NCBI GenBank assembly: GCA_937892995.1 | Contig: CALBJS010000283.1 | Span: 1-8,363, forward strand | Origin: an uncultured Peptococcaceae bacterium | GTDB lineage: Bacteria; Bacillota; Desulfitobacteriia; Desulfitobacteriales; Syntrophobotulaceae | Reading direction: 5' to 3' | DNA length: 8,363 bases | Shown here: positions 1 to 5,419 of the stretch, piece after piece | Numbering within the stretch: the stretch's first letter is position 1 | Layout: every line of letters starts with the position of its first letter | Translations under genes and position numbers: made by a program | The notes under the pieces: generated by a model | Told to the model about the DNA's origin: nothing | Databases searched by the model: none | The model's input: the letters and a program-made list of their open reading frames with translations, nothing else

Positions 1-629
1 CCTACACCTTTAGGCCCATAGATCTTATGACTGGAAATCGTAAGGAGATCAACATTTATCTTGTTGACATCAATTGGTACTTTTCCCAGGGACTGAACGG
101 CATCAACATGAAAAAGTATCCCTTTCTCCTTAGCAAGCTTACCGATCTCTTCAATGGGTTGAATAGAACCCACCTCATTATTAGCATGCATAATACTAAT
201 AAGTATGGTATCCGGACGAATCGCCTTGCTAACATCGTCCACTCTGACGATACCCTCTGCATCAACGGGCAAGATAGTAATCTCATAACCGGCTTTGGCT
301 AGAAATTTGAAGGTATCTAAGACTGCATGATGCTCAATAGCTGAAGTGATCAGATGTTTTCCTTTATTGGCCCTAGACTTGGCTACTCCCTGGATAGCCA
401 GATTATCTGCTTCAGTTCCACCACTGGTAAAAATTATCTCACTAATATTTGCCCCGATGAAGGATGCTACTTGAGTCCTTGCCTCTTCTAAAGCCTTCTT
501 GACTTGACGACCATAGAAGTGCACACTGGAAGGATTCCCGTAATACTCTAGAAAATATTTCAACATCAATTCTGCTACCTGTGGATCCACTGGAGTTGTT
601 GCACTATGATCAAGATAGATGCGCTTCAT
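1..629 (-). CDS. nifS: Cysteine desulfurase, NifS/IscS family (partial, N-terminal 209 residues)
   Basis: This PLP enzyme converts L-cysteine to L-alanine and passes the sulfur as a persulfide to Fe-S scaffold proteins and tRNA-thiolating enzymes in the cytoplasm. The reading frame is open from an ATG at 629 to the window edge. Family landmarks all sit four residues before their E. coli IscS equivalents: YLDHSATTP at 5-13, FTSGGTEADN at 67-76, H100 (IscS H104), HANNEVG at 148-154 with N151 (N155), D176 and Q179 in FHVDAVQS (D180, Q183), and the PLP-binding K202 in SSHKIYGPKG (K206). The catalytic-cysteine loop and C-terminal domain lie outside the window. GGAGG at 640-636, six bases before the ATG, fixes the start. 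The gene follows the Rrf2 regulator by 26 bp on the same strand, so the two are probably one operon. Neighbours beyond the edge, such as a NifU scaffold or mnmA, are plausible but unseen. The family is certain; nifS versus iscS is only naming. Confidence 0.96.
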   Translation of the reverse strand, partial: MKRIYLDHSATTPVDPQVAELMLKYFLEYYGNPSSVHFYGRQVKKALEEARTQVASFIGANISEIIFTSGGTEADNLAIQGVAKSRANKGKHLITSAIEHHAVLDTFKFLAKAGYEITILPVDAEGIVRVDDVSKAIRPDTILISIMHANNEVGSIQPIEEIGKLAKEKGILFHVDAVQSLGKVPIDVNKINVDLLTISSHKIYGPKGV

Positions 630-655
630 AATAATCCTCCGTTTCGCTACACCAC

Positions 656-1114
656 TTAAGCTTTCTCATCAAAAATGTTCAATCTTTCTACTTCTTCTTT
701 CTCAACACCTTCTAACAGATCGGCTAAGGTGATAGAGTCAACCACATCATTTATGGAATCCCTTACCTTTACCCATACTTCACGTGTGACACAGAAATTG
801 GTCTTTTCACAACAATCTTCTCCTGATTTTTGGTCTGTGCATTCCACTGGGGCAATAGGACCTTCCAAAATTCTAATAACATCTCCAATTAAGATATCTT
901 CCGGTTTTTTGGCTAGAAGATATCCCCCCTGGGAACCCCTGATACTTTTTACCATTCCAGCCTTCCGTAAATCAGGAACAAGTTGCTCTAAGTAACGCTC
1001 CGATAATTTTTGCCTGTCTGCCACACTTTTAAGGGAAACAGGTCCTTCGGTAAGGTGCTGGGCGAGATCAACCATAATTTGGACTCCGTACCTTCCTCTG
1101 GTAGAAAACCTCAC
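656..1114 (-). CDS. iscR: Rrf2-family transcriptional regulator, IscR-like
   Basis: This is a cytoplasmic winged-helix DNA-binding regulator of 152 residues, normal for Rrf2 proteins (about 130-165). The N-terminus MRFSTRGRYG is diagnostic. The helix-turn-helix covers roughly residues 25-60 and the wing contains IRGSQGGYLLAK at 58-69. A cysteine cluster follows (C92, C101, C102, C108), placed where E. coli IscR binds a [2Fe-2S] cluster through C92, C98, C104 and H107. A cluster-sensing role is therefore inferred. CymR, the Rrf2 regulator of cysteine metabolism, normally lacks such a cluster, so IscR fits better. The start is GTG at 1114, preceded by AGAGGTGA at 1128-1121 with a six-base spacer. 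It leads the cysteine desulfurase gene by 26 bp and probably controls it and itself through the dyad at 1171-1189, which lies inside its own promoter. Confidence 0.92.
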   Translation of the reverse strand: MRFSTRGRYGVQIMVDLAQHLTEGPVSLKSVADRQKLSERYLEQLVPDLRKAGMVKSIRGSQGGYLLAKKPEDILIGDVIRILEGPIAPVECTDQKSGEDCCEKTNFCVTREVWVKVRDSINDVVDSITLADLLEGVEKEEVERLNIFDEKA

Positions 1115-1169
1115 TAATTATCACCTCTTGCTCCACCAGAATATAAACAAAGAAATAAATAACATCTAT

Positions 1170-1198
1170 ATCCTACTAAACCAATCGGAATTTGTCAA
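1170..1198 (-). promoter_or_regulatory. Candidate sigma-A promoter for the Rrf2-desulfurase operon
   Basis: Read on the minus strand, a perfect -35 box TTGACA (1198-1193) is followed after exactly 17 bp by TAGGAT (1175-1170), which matches TATAAT at four of six positions. It lies 56 bp upstream of the GTG start of the Rrf2 gene. The -10 is not ideal, which is common for promoters under regulator control. It is inferred by eye, with no experimental support. Confidence 0.5.
1171..1189. promoter_or_regulatory. Candidate Rrf2/IscR operator (imperfect dyad)
   Basis: TCCTACT at 1171-1177 faces AATCGGA at 1183-1189 across five bases. Five of seven positions pair as an inverted repeat (TCCnAnT). The dyad overlaps the -10 box and most of the spacer of the minus-strand promoter, where bound protein would block RNA polymerase. 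Rrf2 proteins bind such dyads and often repress their own genes. Assignment to this regulator rests on position only. Confidence 0.4.
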
Positions 1199-1240
1199 TA
1201 ACTTTATTTTTGATATAAATCTCTGAAATACTGTTATAAT
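1192..1240 (+). promoter_or_regulatory. Candidate promoter region for rarA (two possible -10 boxes)
   Basis: TTGTCA at 1192-1197 is followed after 16 bp by TATAAA at 1214-1219, which carries the extended -10 motif TGA at 1211-1213. A second choice is a perfect TATAAT at 1235-1240 with the extended motif TGT at 1232-1234 and TTGATA at 1210-1215 as a -35 with a long 19-bp spacer. Either would give a rarA leader of roughly 75-100 bases. The first -35 overlaps the -35 of the opposing Rrf2 promoter almost completely. I cannot choose between them from sequence. Confidence 0.4.
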
Positions 1241-1324
1241 ATATTGAATATATTCCCTCTAATTTTATGATTTATCCCGGAATACTGATCTTAAATATAC
1301 TAATTACATGAAAGGAAGCCTAAA

Positions 1325-2635
1325 ATGAATTTATTCTCCGCGACTTTTGATTCCGGAAAAATGACCCCCCTTGCTGATAGAATGCGCCCCAACACCCTTG
1401 AAGAATTCATCGGACAGCAAGAGATTCTTGGACCTGGTAAATTACTCCGACGGGCCATTGAAGCGGACAGGATCACTTCTATCATTCTATATGGACCACC
1501 TGGCACAGGTAAAACATCACTTGCTCAGATTATTGCCAATAGTACTACCTCTCACTTTATACGGATTAATGCTGTCTCTTCCGGTGTCAAAGAGATTAGG
1601 GCAATAATCGAAAAAGCAGAGGAACGACTTCATTTCTATCATAAGAAAACCCTAGTTTTCTGTGATGAAGTTCATCGCTTTAATAAAGGCCAACAAGATG
1701 TCCTGCTTCCGGTTATCGAACAAGGAATCATTACTTTTATAGGAGCTACGACGGAGAATCCCTACTTCGAACTCAATTCCGCTCTCTTAAGCAGATCGAC
1801 GATTTTTAGACTTAACCCTTTGTCAGACCCGGATATCCGTCTCGGGATAGAAAAAGCCCTAATCGATAAAGAACAGGGACTTGGTAATTATAAAATTGAA
1901 ATCTCCCCCGAAGCTTTACAACACTGGGTTGATTTTGCCTCCGGTGATCTACGTAGAGCATTGAATGCCCTGGAGATAGCAGTTCTGACCACAGTACCCA
2001 AAAATGGTATTCGGAAAATAGATCTAGAGATTGCTAAGGAATCTATCCAAGAACGGCATTTTCGTTTCGATGAAGACGGAGATAATCACTACGATATCAT
2101 CTCGGCCCTGATCAAGAGTATGAGGGGTTCGGATCCGGATGCTTCCCTCTATTGGCTCGCGGTACTTCTAGAGTCTGGTGAAGATCCTCGTTTTATTATA
2201 AGAAGGATTATTGTTCACGCTTCAGAAGATGTTGGTCTAGCTGATCCGACTGTGATGCTCCAGGCCCATGCTGCAGCCAATGCCTTAGAGTGGATTGGGA
2301 TGCCTGAAGCTAGGATTCCTATGGCCCAAGCGGTCTTAGCCATAGCCACTGCACCTAAGAGTAATTCCGTAATAACGGCAATCAATAAGGCCATAGAGCA
2401 TGTCAAAAATAATAACGTCGGACAGGTACCTGCCCACCTCCGCGATTCTCATTACTCTGGAGCCCAAAAATTCGGCAATGGTTTCGGGTATCTCTATCCT
2501 CATTCTTACCCAGGGAACTGGGTTGAACAGAACTATTTGCCTGATGAGGCCAAGGGGGTAAAGTTTTACGAACCTTTTGGCCATGGACTGGATTTAAATC
2601 GAGGTAATTCCCCCAACAAGAACAAAAATAAATGA
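1325..2635 (+). CDS. rarA: Replication-associated recombination protein A (RarA/MgsA), AAA+ ATPase
   Basis: RarA is a clamp-loader-like AAA+ ATPase that acts at stalled or damaged replication forks. At 436 residues it matches known members (E. coli 447, B. subtilis about 420). Visible parts are PLADRMRPNTLEEFIGQ at 15-31, Walker A GPPGTGKT at 57-64, Walker B DEVHRFN at 114-120, sensor 1 around GATTENP at 140-146, the arginine-finger stretch LLSRS at 154-158 (R157), and sensor 2 GDLRRALN at 207-214. The C-terminal tetramerisation region carries RRIIVHASEDVGLADP and later the family motif YLYPHSYPGNWVEQNYLP. The ATG at 1325 has AAAGGA at 1311-1316, eight bases upstream. The gene stands alone on its strand and is divergent from the Rrf2 gene. 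Its last codons spell an Asn/Lys tail (NKNKNK) produced by the T-tract of a terminator on the opposite strand. Confidence 0.97.
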   Translation: MNLFSATFDSGKMTPLADRMRPNTLEEFIGQQEILGPGKLLRRAIEADRITSIILYGPPGTGKTSLAQIIANSTTSHFIRINAVSSGVKEIRAIIEKAEERLHFYHKKTLVFCDEVHRFNKGQQDVLLPVIEQGIITFIGATTENPYFELNSALLSRSTIFRLNPLSDPDIRLGIEKALIDKEQGLGNYKIEISPEALQHWVDFASGDLRRALNALEIAVLTTVPKNGIRKIDLEIAKESIQERHFRFDEDGDNHYDIISALIKSMRGSDPDASLYWLAVLLESGEDPRFIIRRIIVHASEDVGLADPTVMLQAHAAANALEWIGMPEARIPMAQAVLAIATAPKSNSVITAINKAIEHVKNNNVGQVPAHLRDSHYSGAQKFGNGFGYLYPHSYPGNWVEQNYLPDEAKGVKFYEPFGHGLDLNRGNSPNKNKNK

Positions 2636-2670
2636 TTTTGGAATAGGGCAATAACTAATCCAAAATCATT
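2621..2670 (-). terminator. Rho-independent terminator of the azoreductase gene, overlapping the 3' end of rarA
   Basis: A perfect 12-bp inverted repeat (2631-2642 with 2659-2670) encloses a 16-base loop. On the minus strand it is followed by TTTATTTTTGTT (2632-2621), a good U-tract, and it lies about 90 bp beyond the azoreductase stop. On the plus strand no T-run follows, so it may block or stabilise the rarA transcript end but is not a canonical terminator there. The rarA stop codon (2633-2635) is inside the stem. The stem is AT-rich and the loop is large, which lowers confidence. Confidence 0.55.
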
Positions 2671-2742
2671 CGTTGCCTATAATGTTATCGCTAAACTCAA
2701 TACTGCTCGACTACTCGGAATTAAAGAAAATCCGAAAAATGC

Positions 2743-2761
2743 TTAGCTAATAATTAGCTAA
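2743..2761. repeat. Paired TTAGCTAA palindromes
   Basis: Two copies of the 8-bp palindrome TTAGCTAA (2743-2750 and 2754-2761) are separated by three bases and overlap the stop codon of the azoreductase gene. Together they could form an 8-bp AT-rich hairpin, followed on the minus strand by GCATTTTT. It may be an extra weak terminator or a chance AT-rich repeat. Confidence 0.35.
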
Positions 2762-3363
2762 AAGTTCCTTGCTTTATCTTGAGCAACCTTAATAGCCTTA
2801 GCCATTTCTCTTTCAACATCTACCCCGACTATATCCAATTTCTCTGCCGCAATCGTCGTAAAATCAACAATTCCCAAGAAGCTAAAGAGCCCACGTAAAT
2901 ATTTATCGCCCATTTCGTAAGCACTTGCCGGATCCTCAGAATATAAGCCACCCCTTGTAACGATATGAACTGCTTTCTTCCCCTGACAAAGCCCCACCGG
3001 ACCGTGTTCAGTATAATCAAAAGTGATTCCTACCGCCATGATATAGTCAAGATAACATTTGAGGATAGCTGGAAAGCTTAAATTCCACATCGGGGCTGCA
3101 ATGACAATCTTATCGCAAGACTTAAACTCAAAAGCATATTTATAGATGGAATGTCGTAAAGCACTATCATCTTTGGGACTGAACCTAGATCGGAGTTCTT
3201 CTTCCGTAATCGGTTTTACTCCTTCGGCATATAAATCATAAGTGATGATCTTATCGCCTGGACACTTCTCCCGATAGGTATTAATAAAGCTCTCTGAGAT
3301 TTGATACGTTCTTGATTCACTTTCCGGCTTGGGGTTTGCTTTAATATAAAGCAGTATAGCCAT
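2758..3363 (-). CDS. azoR: FMN-dependent NADH-azoreductase (AzoR family flavoprotein)
   Basis: AzoR-type flavodoxin-fold enzymes bind FMN as homodimers in the cytoplasm. They transfer electrons from NAD(P)H to quinones, azo compounds and related acceptors. The physiological substrate is usually unknown and is unknown here. The length, 201 residues, is typical. The FMN-binding motif APMWNLSFPAILKCYLDYI starts at residue 90, against APMYNF in E. coli AzoR. It is followed by GITFDYTEHGPVGLCQGKKA and the second cofactor loop TRGGLYS at 136-142. The N-terminal loop with SESRTYQIS at 15-23 corresponds to the phosphate-binding region. The ATG at 3363 has GGGAGG at 3376-3371, seven bases upstream. 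It appears monocistronic, with its own candidate promoter upstream and a terminator reaching into rarA. A general NADPH-dependent FMN reductase of the same fold is the main alternative. Confidence 0.9.
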   Translation of the reverse strand: MAILLYIKANPKPESESRTYQISESFINTYREKCPGDKIITYDLYAEGVKPITEEELRSRFSPKDDSALRHSIYKYAFEFKSCDKIVIAAPMWNLSFPAILKCYLDYIMAVGITFDYTEHGPVGLCQGKKAVHIVTRGGLYSEDPASAYEMGDKYLRGLFSFLGIVDFTTIAAEKLDIVGVDVEREMAKAIKVAQDKARNF

Positions 3364-3398
3364 AATGACACCTCCCGCTATTTAAATTTTACTGATGT

Positions 3399-3407
3399 AT
3401 TATGACA
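3399..3407 (-). promoter_or_regulatory. Candidate extended -10 of the azoreductase promoter
   Basis: On the minus strand TGTCATAAT (3407-3399) fits an extended -10 (TGn followed by CATAAT, five of six matches). It would start transcription about 28 bases before the ATG at 3363. No good -35 is present; ATTTAA at about the right distance is poor. Confidence 0.3.
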
Positions 3408-3443
3408 CATTAAGGATATAATTAAATTAGAGTATCTTATTAC

Positions 3444-3469
3444 ATATTATCCACAACATTAGATAATAT
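3444..3469. repeat. Perfect 8-bp inverted repeat with 10-bp spacer upstream of the azoreductase gene
   Basis: ATATTATC (3444-3451) and GATAATAT (3462-3469) form an exact inverted repeat. Its centre is about one DNA turn wider than a minimal dyad and about 95 bp upstream of the azoreductase ATG. This is typical of an operator for a dimeric regulator, but no regulator gene adjoins it. The left arm overlaps a perfect DnaA box (TTATCCACA, 3447-3455). Confidence 0.4.
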
Positions 3470-3560
3470 ATAAAATTCTTTTTGCCCTAACTCGGGAATT
3501 TTACTTTAAGACAGACAGATAAAATGATATCTTCTTAATAATAAATTTCTTATTAGCCAA

Positions 3561-4184
3561 TTAAGGCTTGGTATTCAATTTTTTCTGCAAATTTTCTAAT
3601 TCATCCTTAATTAAGGGGTCCAAGGAATCTTCTATTTTAGGGCCTTCTAAATCCGCCATACTCGCCAAGCTTTCTACGAAAGAATCCCGTAAGCCCTGGT
3701 TTATCTCCACCAGTTGGTAATCTTCAGTGATTCCGACTAAAAGATTGTCTCGGGTGCTAAGAAGGTTTTTAGATACTAGTTTCCTATTCTGTTTTAAGGC
3801 TTGCCGCGGTTTAAAGAATTTATTCTTCTTAGATTTCTCCGTATCTTCCACAATACTTTTTGTAAGGAATACTTTTTGATCATCTAAAGCAGCTTCTAAC
3901 AATTCTAACTCTTCCATGATCTTTGTTACCCATTTTTGTACGAATTGAGGTTTTTTAGTGACCACAAATACTTCCTGAATAGACCCACCTTTTTTTAAAA
4001 GAAGTTTACAACCTGTGGGAGTTTCATATTGATACGTAATTCCTCGCTCCTTAGAACGAGTTACGTCAATAACCCCTGGGATGATGTCCGTTACTTCCCT
4101 ATTTTTGCTCAGATCTTCGAGCCAGTCCAGGGCTCCTTTTATAATACTATGTTCTCTTTTAATCTTATTACGGCGAAATTTCAT
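3561..4184 (-). CDS. Conserved hypothetical protein, DUF2103-like
   Basis: This 207-residue soluble protein has no signal peptide or membrane segment. The first half looks conserved: KREHSIIKGALDWLEDL near residues 9-25, then DIIPGVIDVT, then TPTGCKLLLKKGGSIQEVFVVT around 56-77. That pattern resembles, from memory, DUF2103, a family described only as putative metal-binding; this is a recollection, not a search. The second half is charged and probably helical, and it is unrecognised. The frame can be extended to TTG at 4196, but that start has no ribosome binding site. The ATG at 4184 has GGGG (4194-4191) six bases upstream, so I chose it. The gene follows the metallophosphoesterase by 61 bp without a terminator, suggesting co-transcription. 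No function can be assigned. Confidence 0.8.
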   Translation of the reverse strand: MKFRRNKIKREHSIIKGALDWLEDLSKNREVTDIIPGVIDVTRSKERGITYQYETPTGCKLLLKKGGSIQEVFVVTKKPQFVQKWVTKIMEELELLEAALDDQKVFLTKSIVEDTEKSKKNKFFKPRQALKQNRKLVSKNLLSTRDNLLVGITEDYQLVEINQGLRDSFVESLASMADLEGPKIEDSLDPLIKDELENLQKKLNTKP

Positions 4185-4245
4185 TTTTTTCCCCAAACTA
4201 ATTCAAAGATTGAAAAATACCTGATAAATACTAACAACAACTATT

Positions 4246-4728
4246 CTAGAAAAACAAGTGTTGTACATCGTAGAATCCATCTTCAATCGTCATTAACCCC
4301 ATGGAAAAATGAGGTTGCCCTCTCCTTTCAGTCGGTGAACCCGGATTGAACATCATAATTCCATTCAGGAAAGTCTTATAGGGAATATGGCTATGGCCGA
4401 AGATAATCATATCGACCTCGTCTTCGAGAAAAGTGTTTAAAGCTCTCAGGGGTGTATTATTTCCTTTGCCTAGGTAGCCATGAGTAATACCTATTTTTAA
4501 ATTTCCTAACTGGATGATGGTCTTCGCGGGTAGATCTTCTACCCACCAATCACAATTACCCTTAACTGCGATTACCGGCGCAAGTAATCCTAATTCCTCT
4601 AATACACTTTCAGTAACTATATCCCCGGCATGGAGAATAGTATCTACATCGACTAAGGCCTCCCATACAAATCGAGGAATTATCCGACCTTTTCGGATAT
4701 GTGTATCTGATAGGATTCCAACTTTCAT
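4246..4728 (-). CDS. Metallophosphoesterase, YfcE/MJ0936 family phosphodiesterase
   Basis: These small cytoplasmic calcineurin-fold enzymes use two divalent metals, often Mn or Ni, to cleave phosphodiesters. The natural substrate is generally unknown. All metal-binding motifs are present in order in 160 residues, a normal length: SDTH (D8, H10), HAGD (D36), KGNCD (N58), THG (H83) and GHSH (H112, H114), followed by the family motif NPGSPTERRG at 128-137. The protein therefore looks catalytically intact. The ATG at 4728 is preceded by AGGAG (4738-4734) with a five-base spacer. Upstream, the hairpin at 4838-4863 terminates the preceding gene, so this gene probably has its own promoter (candidate at 4769-4798). 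It probably leads a two-gene unit with the DUF2103-like gene. Confidence 0.93.
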   Translation of the reverse strand: MKVGILSDTHIRKGRIIPRFVWEALVDVDTILHAGDIVTESVLEELGLLAPVIAVKGNCDWWVEDLPAKTIIQLGNLKIGITHGYLGKGNNTPLRALNTFLEDEVDMIIFGHSHIPYKTFLNGIMMFNPGSPTERRGQPHFSMGLMTIEDGFYDVQHLFF

Positions 4729-4768
4729 TTTTTCTCCTAAATAAGTAGATTTATTTGTGTTTACACTT

Positions 4769-4798
4769 ATAGTAATATAACTCCTCTCTTTTTGCCAA
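4769..4798 (-). promoter_or_regulatory. Candidate promoter of the metallophosphoesterase gene
   Basis: On the minus strand TTGGCA (4798-4793) is followed after 18 bp by TACTAT (4774-4769). It lies downstream of the terminator at 4838-4863 and about 40 bp before the ATG at 4728. The match is moderate, and a nearby TATATT offers an alternative -10. Confidence 0.35.
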
Positions 4799-4830
4799 CA
4801 AACATTTCTACATAATAAATATATTTTTCG

Positions 4831-4863
4831 GAAAAATAAACAGGGATGAATTAATCCCTGTTT
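4831..4863 (-). terminator. Rho-independent terminator of the 116-residue protein gene
   Basis: A perfect 10-bp stem (AAACAGGGAT at 4838-4847 with ATCCCTGTTT at 4854-4863) has a six-base loop. On the minus strand it is followed by ATTTTTC. It starts six bases after the TAG stop of the gene ending at 4870. The core CAGGGAT is the most GC-rich part. This is the clearest terminator in the window and separates that gene from the metallophosphoesterase. Confidence 0.85.
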
Positions 4864-4869
4864 TAGTTT

Positions 4870-5220
4870 CTATCGATATTGATATTTGATAGATTTACGA
4901 ATTTCGTTGGCAACCCTCCATGTTTCTTGGAGATGAGGTGTTAAGAGTTCAATCTTACCACTTATCCTGTCTACCAAGATATCAGGTGTTTCATCAATGT
5001 CTATACCCCTATTGGAATGCCTAATATCTATAGCTATCTTCTCATCATTATATACTGGAGGAACAAAATAATTAAGTACCTCTTCAGTCGCATCTATCAA
5101 CTCTTCAACTTGACCATCGGAGTAACCTTCACGTAAAAGGATTTCTTTTACCTGAGACAACGAATGGTCTAGTGTAAGTAACATTTGAGCTCTTCGTACT
5201 AGCTCAGGATCAAAATCCAT
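4870..5220 (-). CDS. Hypothetical protein, 116 residues, unrecognised
   Basis: I do not recognise this protein. It is acidic, mostly soluble-looking and without a signal peptide or membrane segment. Residues 1-50 look like a small helical bundle, with two amphipathic stretches (LSQVKEILLREGYSDGQVEE around 21-40) reminiscent of UBA-like three-helix folds, but that is only a visual analogy. A short linker with PPVY follows at about 54-57. A C-terminal part with ISGKIELLTPHLQETWRVAN is probably helical again. Evidence that it is a real gene: ATG at 5220 with AGAGGTGG at 5232-5225, codon use like its neighbours, a strong terminator directly after the stop, and no competing frame. It appears monocistronic. 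No clear sigma-A promoter is visible in the 199 bp upstream; GGGTAT within that region is a lone, weak hint of another sigma factor. Confidence 0.75.
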   Translation of the reverse strand: MDFDPELVRRAQMLLTLDHSLSQVKEILLREGYSDGQVEELIDATEEVLNYFVPPVYNDEKIAIDIRHSNRGIDIDETPDILVDRISGKIELLTPHLQETWRVANEIRKSIKYQYR

Positions 5221-5367
5221 TTTCCCACCTCTTTTCTAAAAACTTTTCCATATACCCTACTATCATTTTCCCCTAACAAAATCAACAAATACTACTATAT
5301 TTTTAACTTACTTGGAGTTCTTGCCCATATAAACTTCCTCAAATGATTAAAACCACGTTTAAACCCG

Positions 5368-5394
5368 AATACCATAATATTAATACCTTAATAT
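5368..5394 (+). repeat. Tandem 13-bp direct repeat before the YdcZ-like gene
   Basis: AATACCATAATAT (5368-5380) recurs as AATACCTTAATAT (5382-5394), 12 of 13 bases identical with a period of 14 bp. It ends 25 bp before the ATG at 5420. It could be a tandem protein-binding site or an AT-rich coincidence. Confidence 0.4.
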
Positions 5395-5419
5395 ATTCGT
5401 TTTTTAACAGGAGGTAACC

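Noticed and set aside
27..302. 91-residue plus-strand frame opposite the cysteine desulfurase
   Set aside because: It is antisense to a highly conserved coding region and has no recognisable product or ribosome binding site.
1238..1255. AATATATT repeats and the palindrome GAATATATTC near the rarA promoter
   Set aside because: Low-complexity AT sequence adjoining a -10 box; such palindromes are expected by chance and match no regulator site I know.
2403..2651. Minus-strand frames opposite the 3' part of rarA
   Set aside because: They are shadows of the well-supported rarA frame and lack family features.
3545..3568. Short hairpins just after the DUF2103-like gene as a terminator
   Set aside because: The stems are only four to six AT-rich base pairs with no clear U-tract, so they do not support a terminator call.
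4185..4196. TTG at 4196 as the start of the DUF2103-like gene
   Set aside because: It adds four residues but has no ribosome binding site; the ATG at 4184 has GGGG six bases upstream.
5357..5364. GTTTAAAC palindrome upstream of the YdcZ-like gene
   Set aside because: A lone eight-base AT-rich palindrome without repeats or promoter placement; probably chance.
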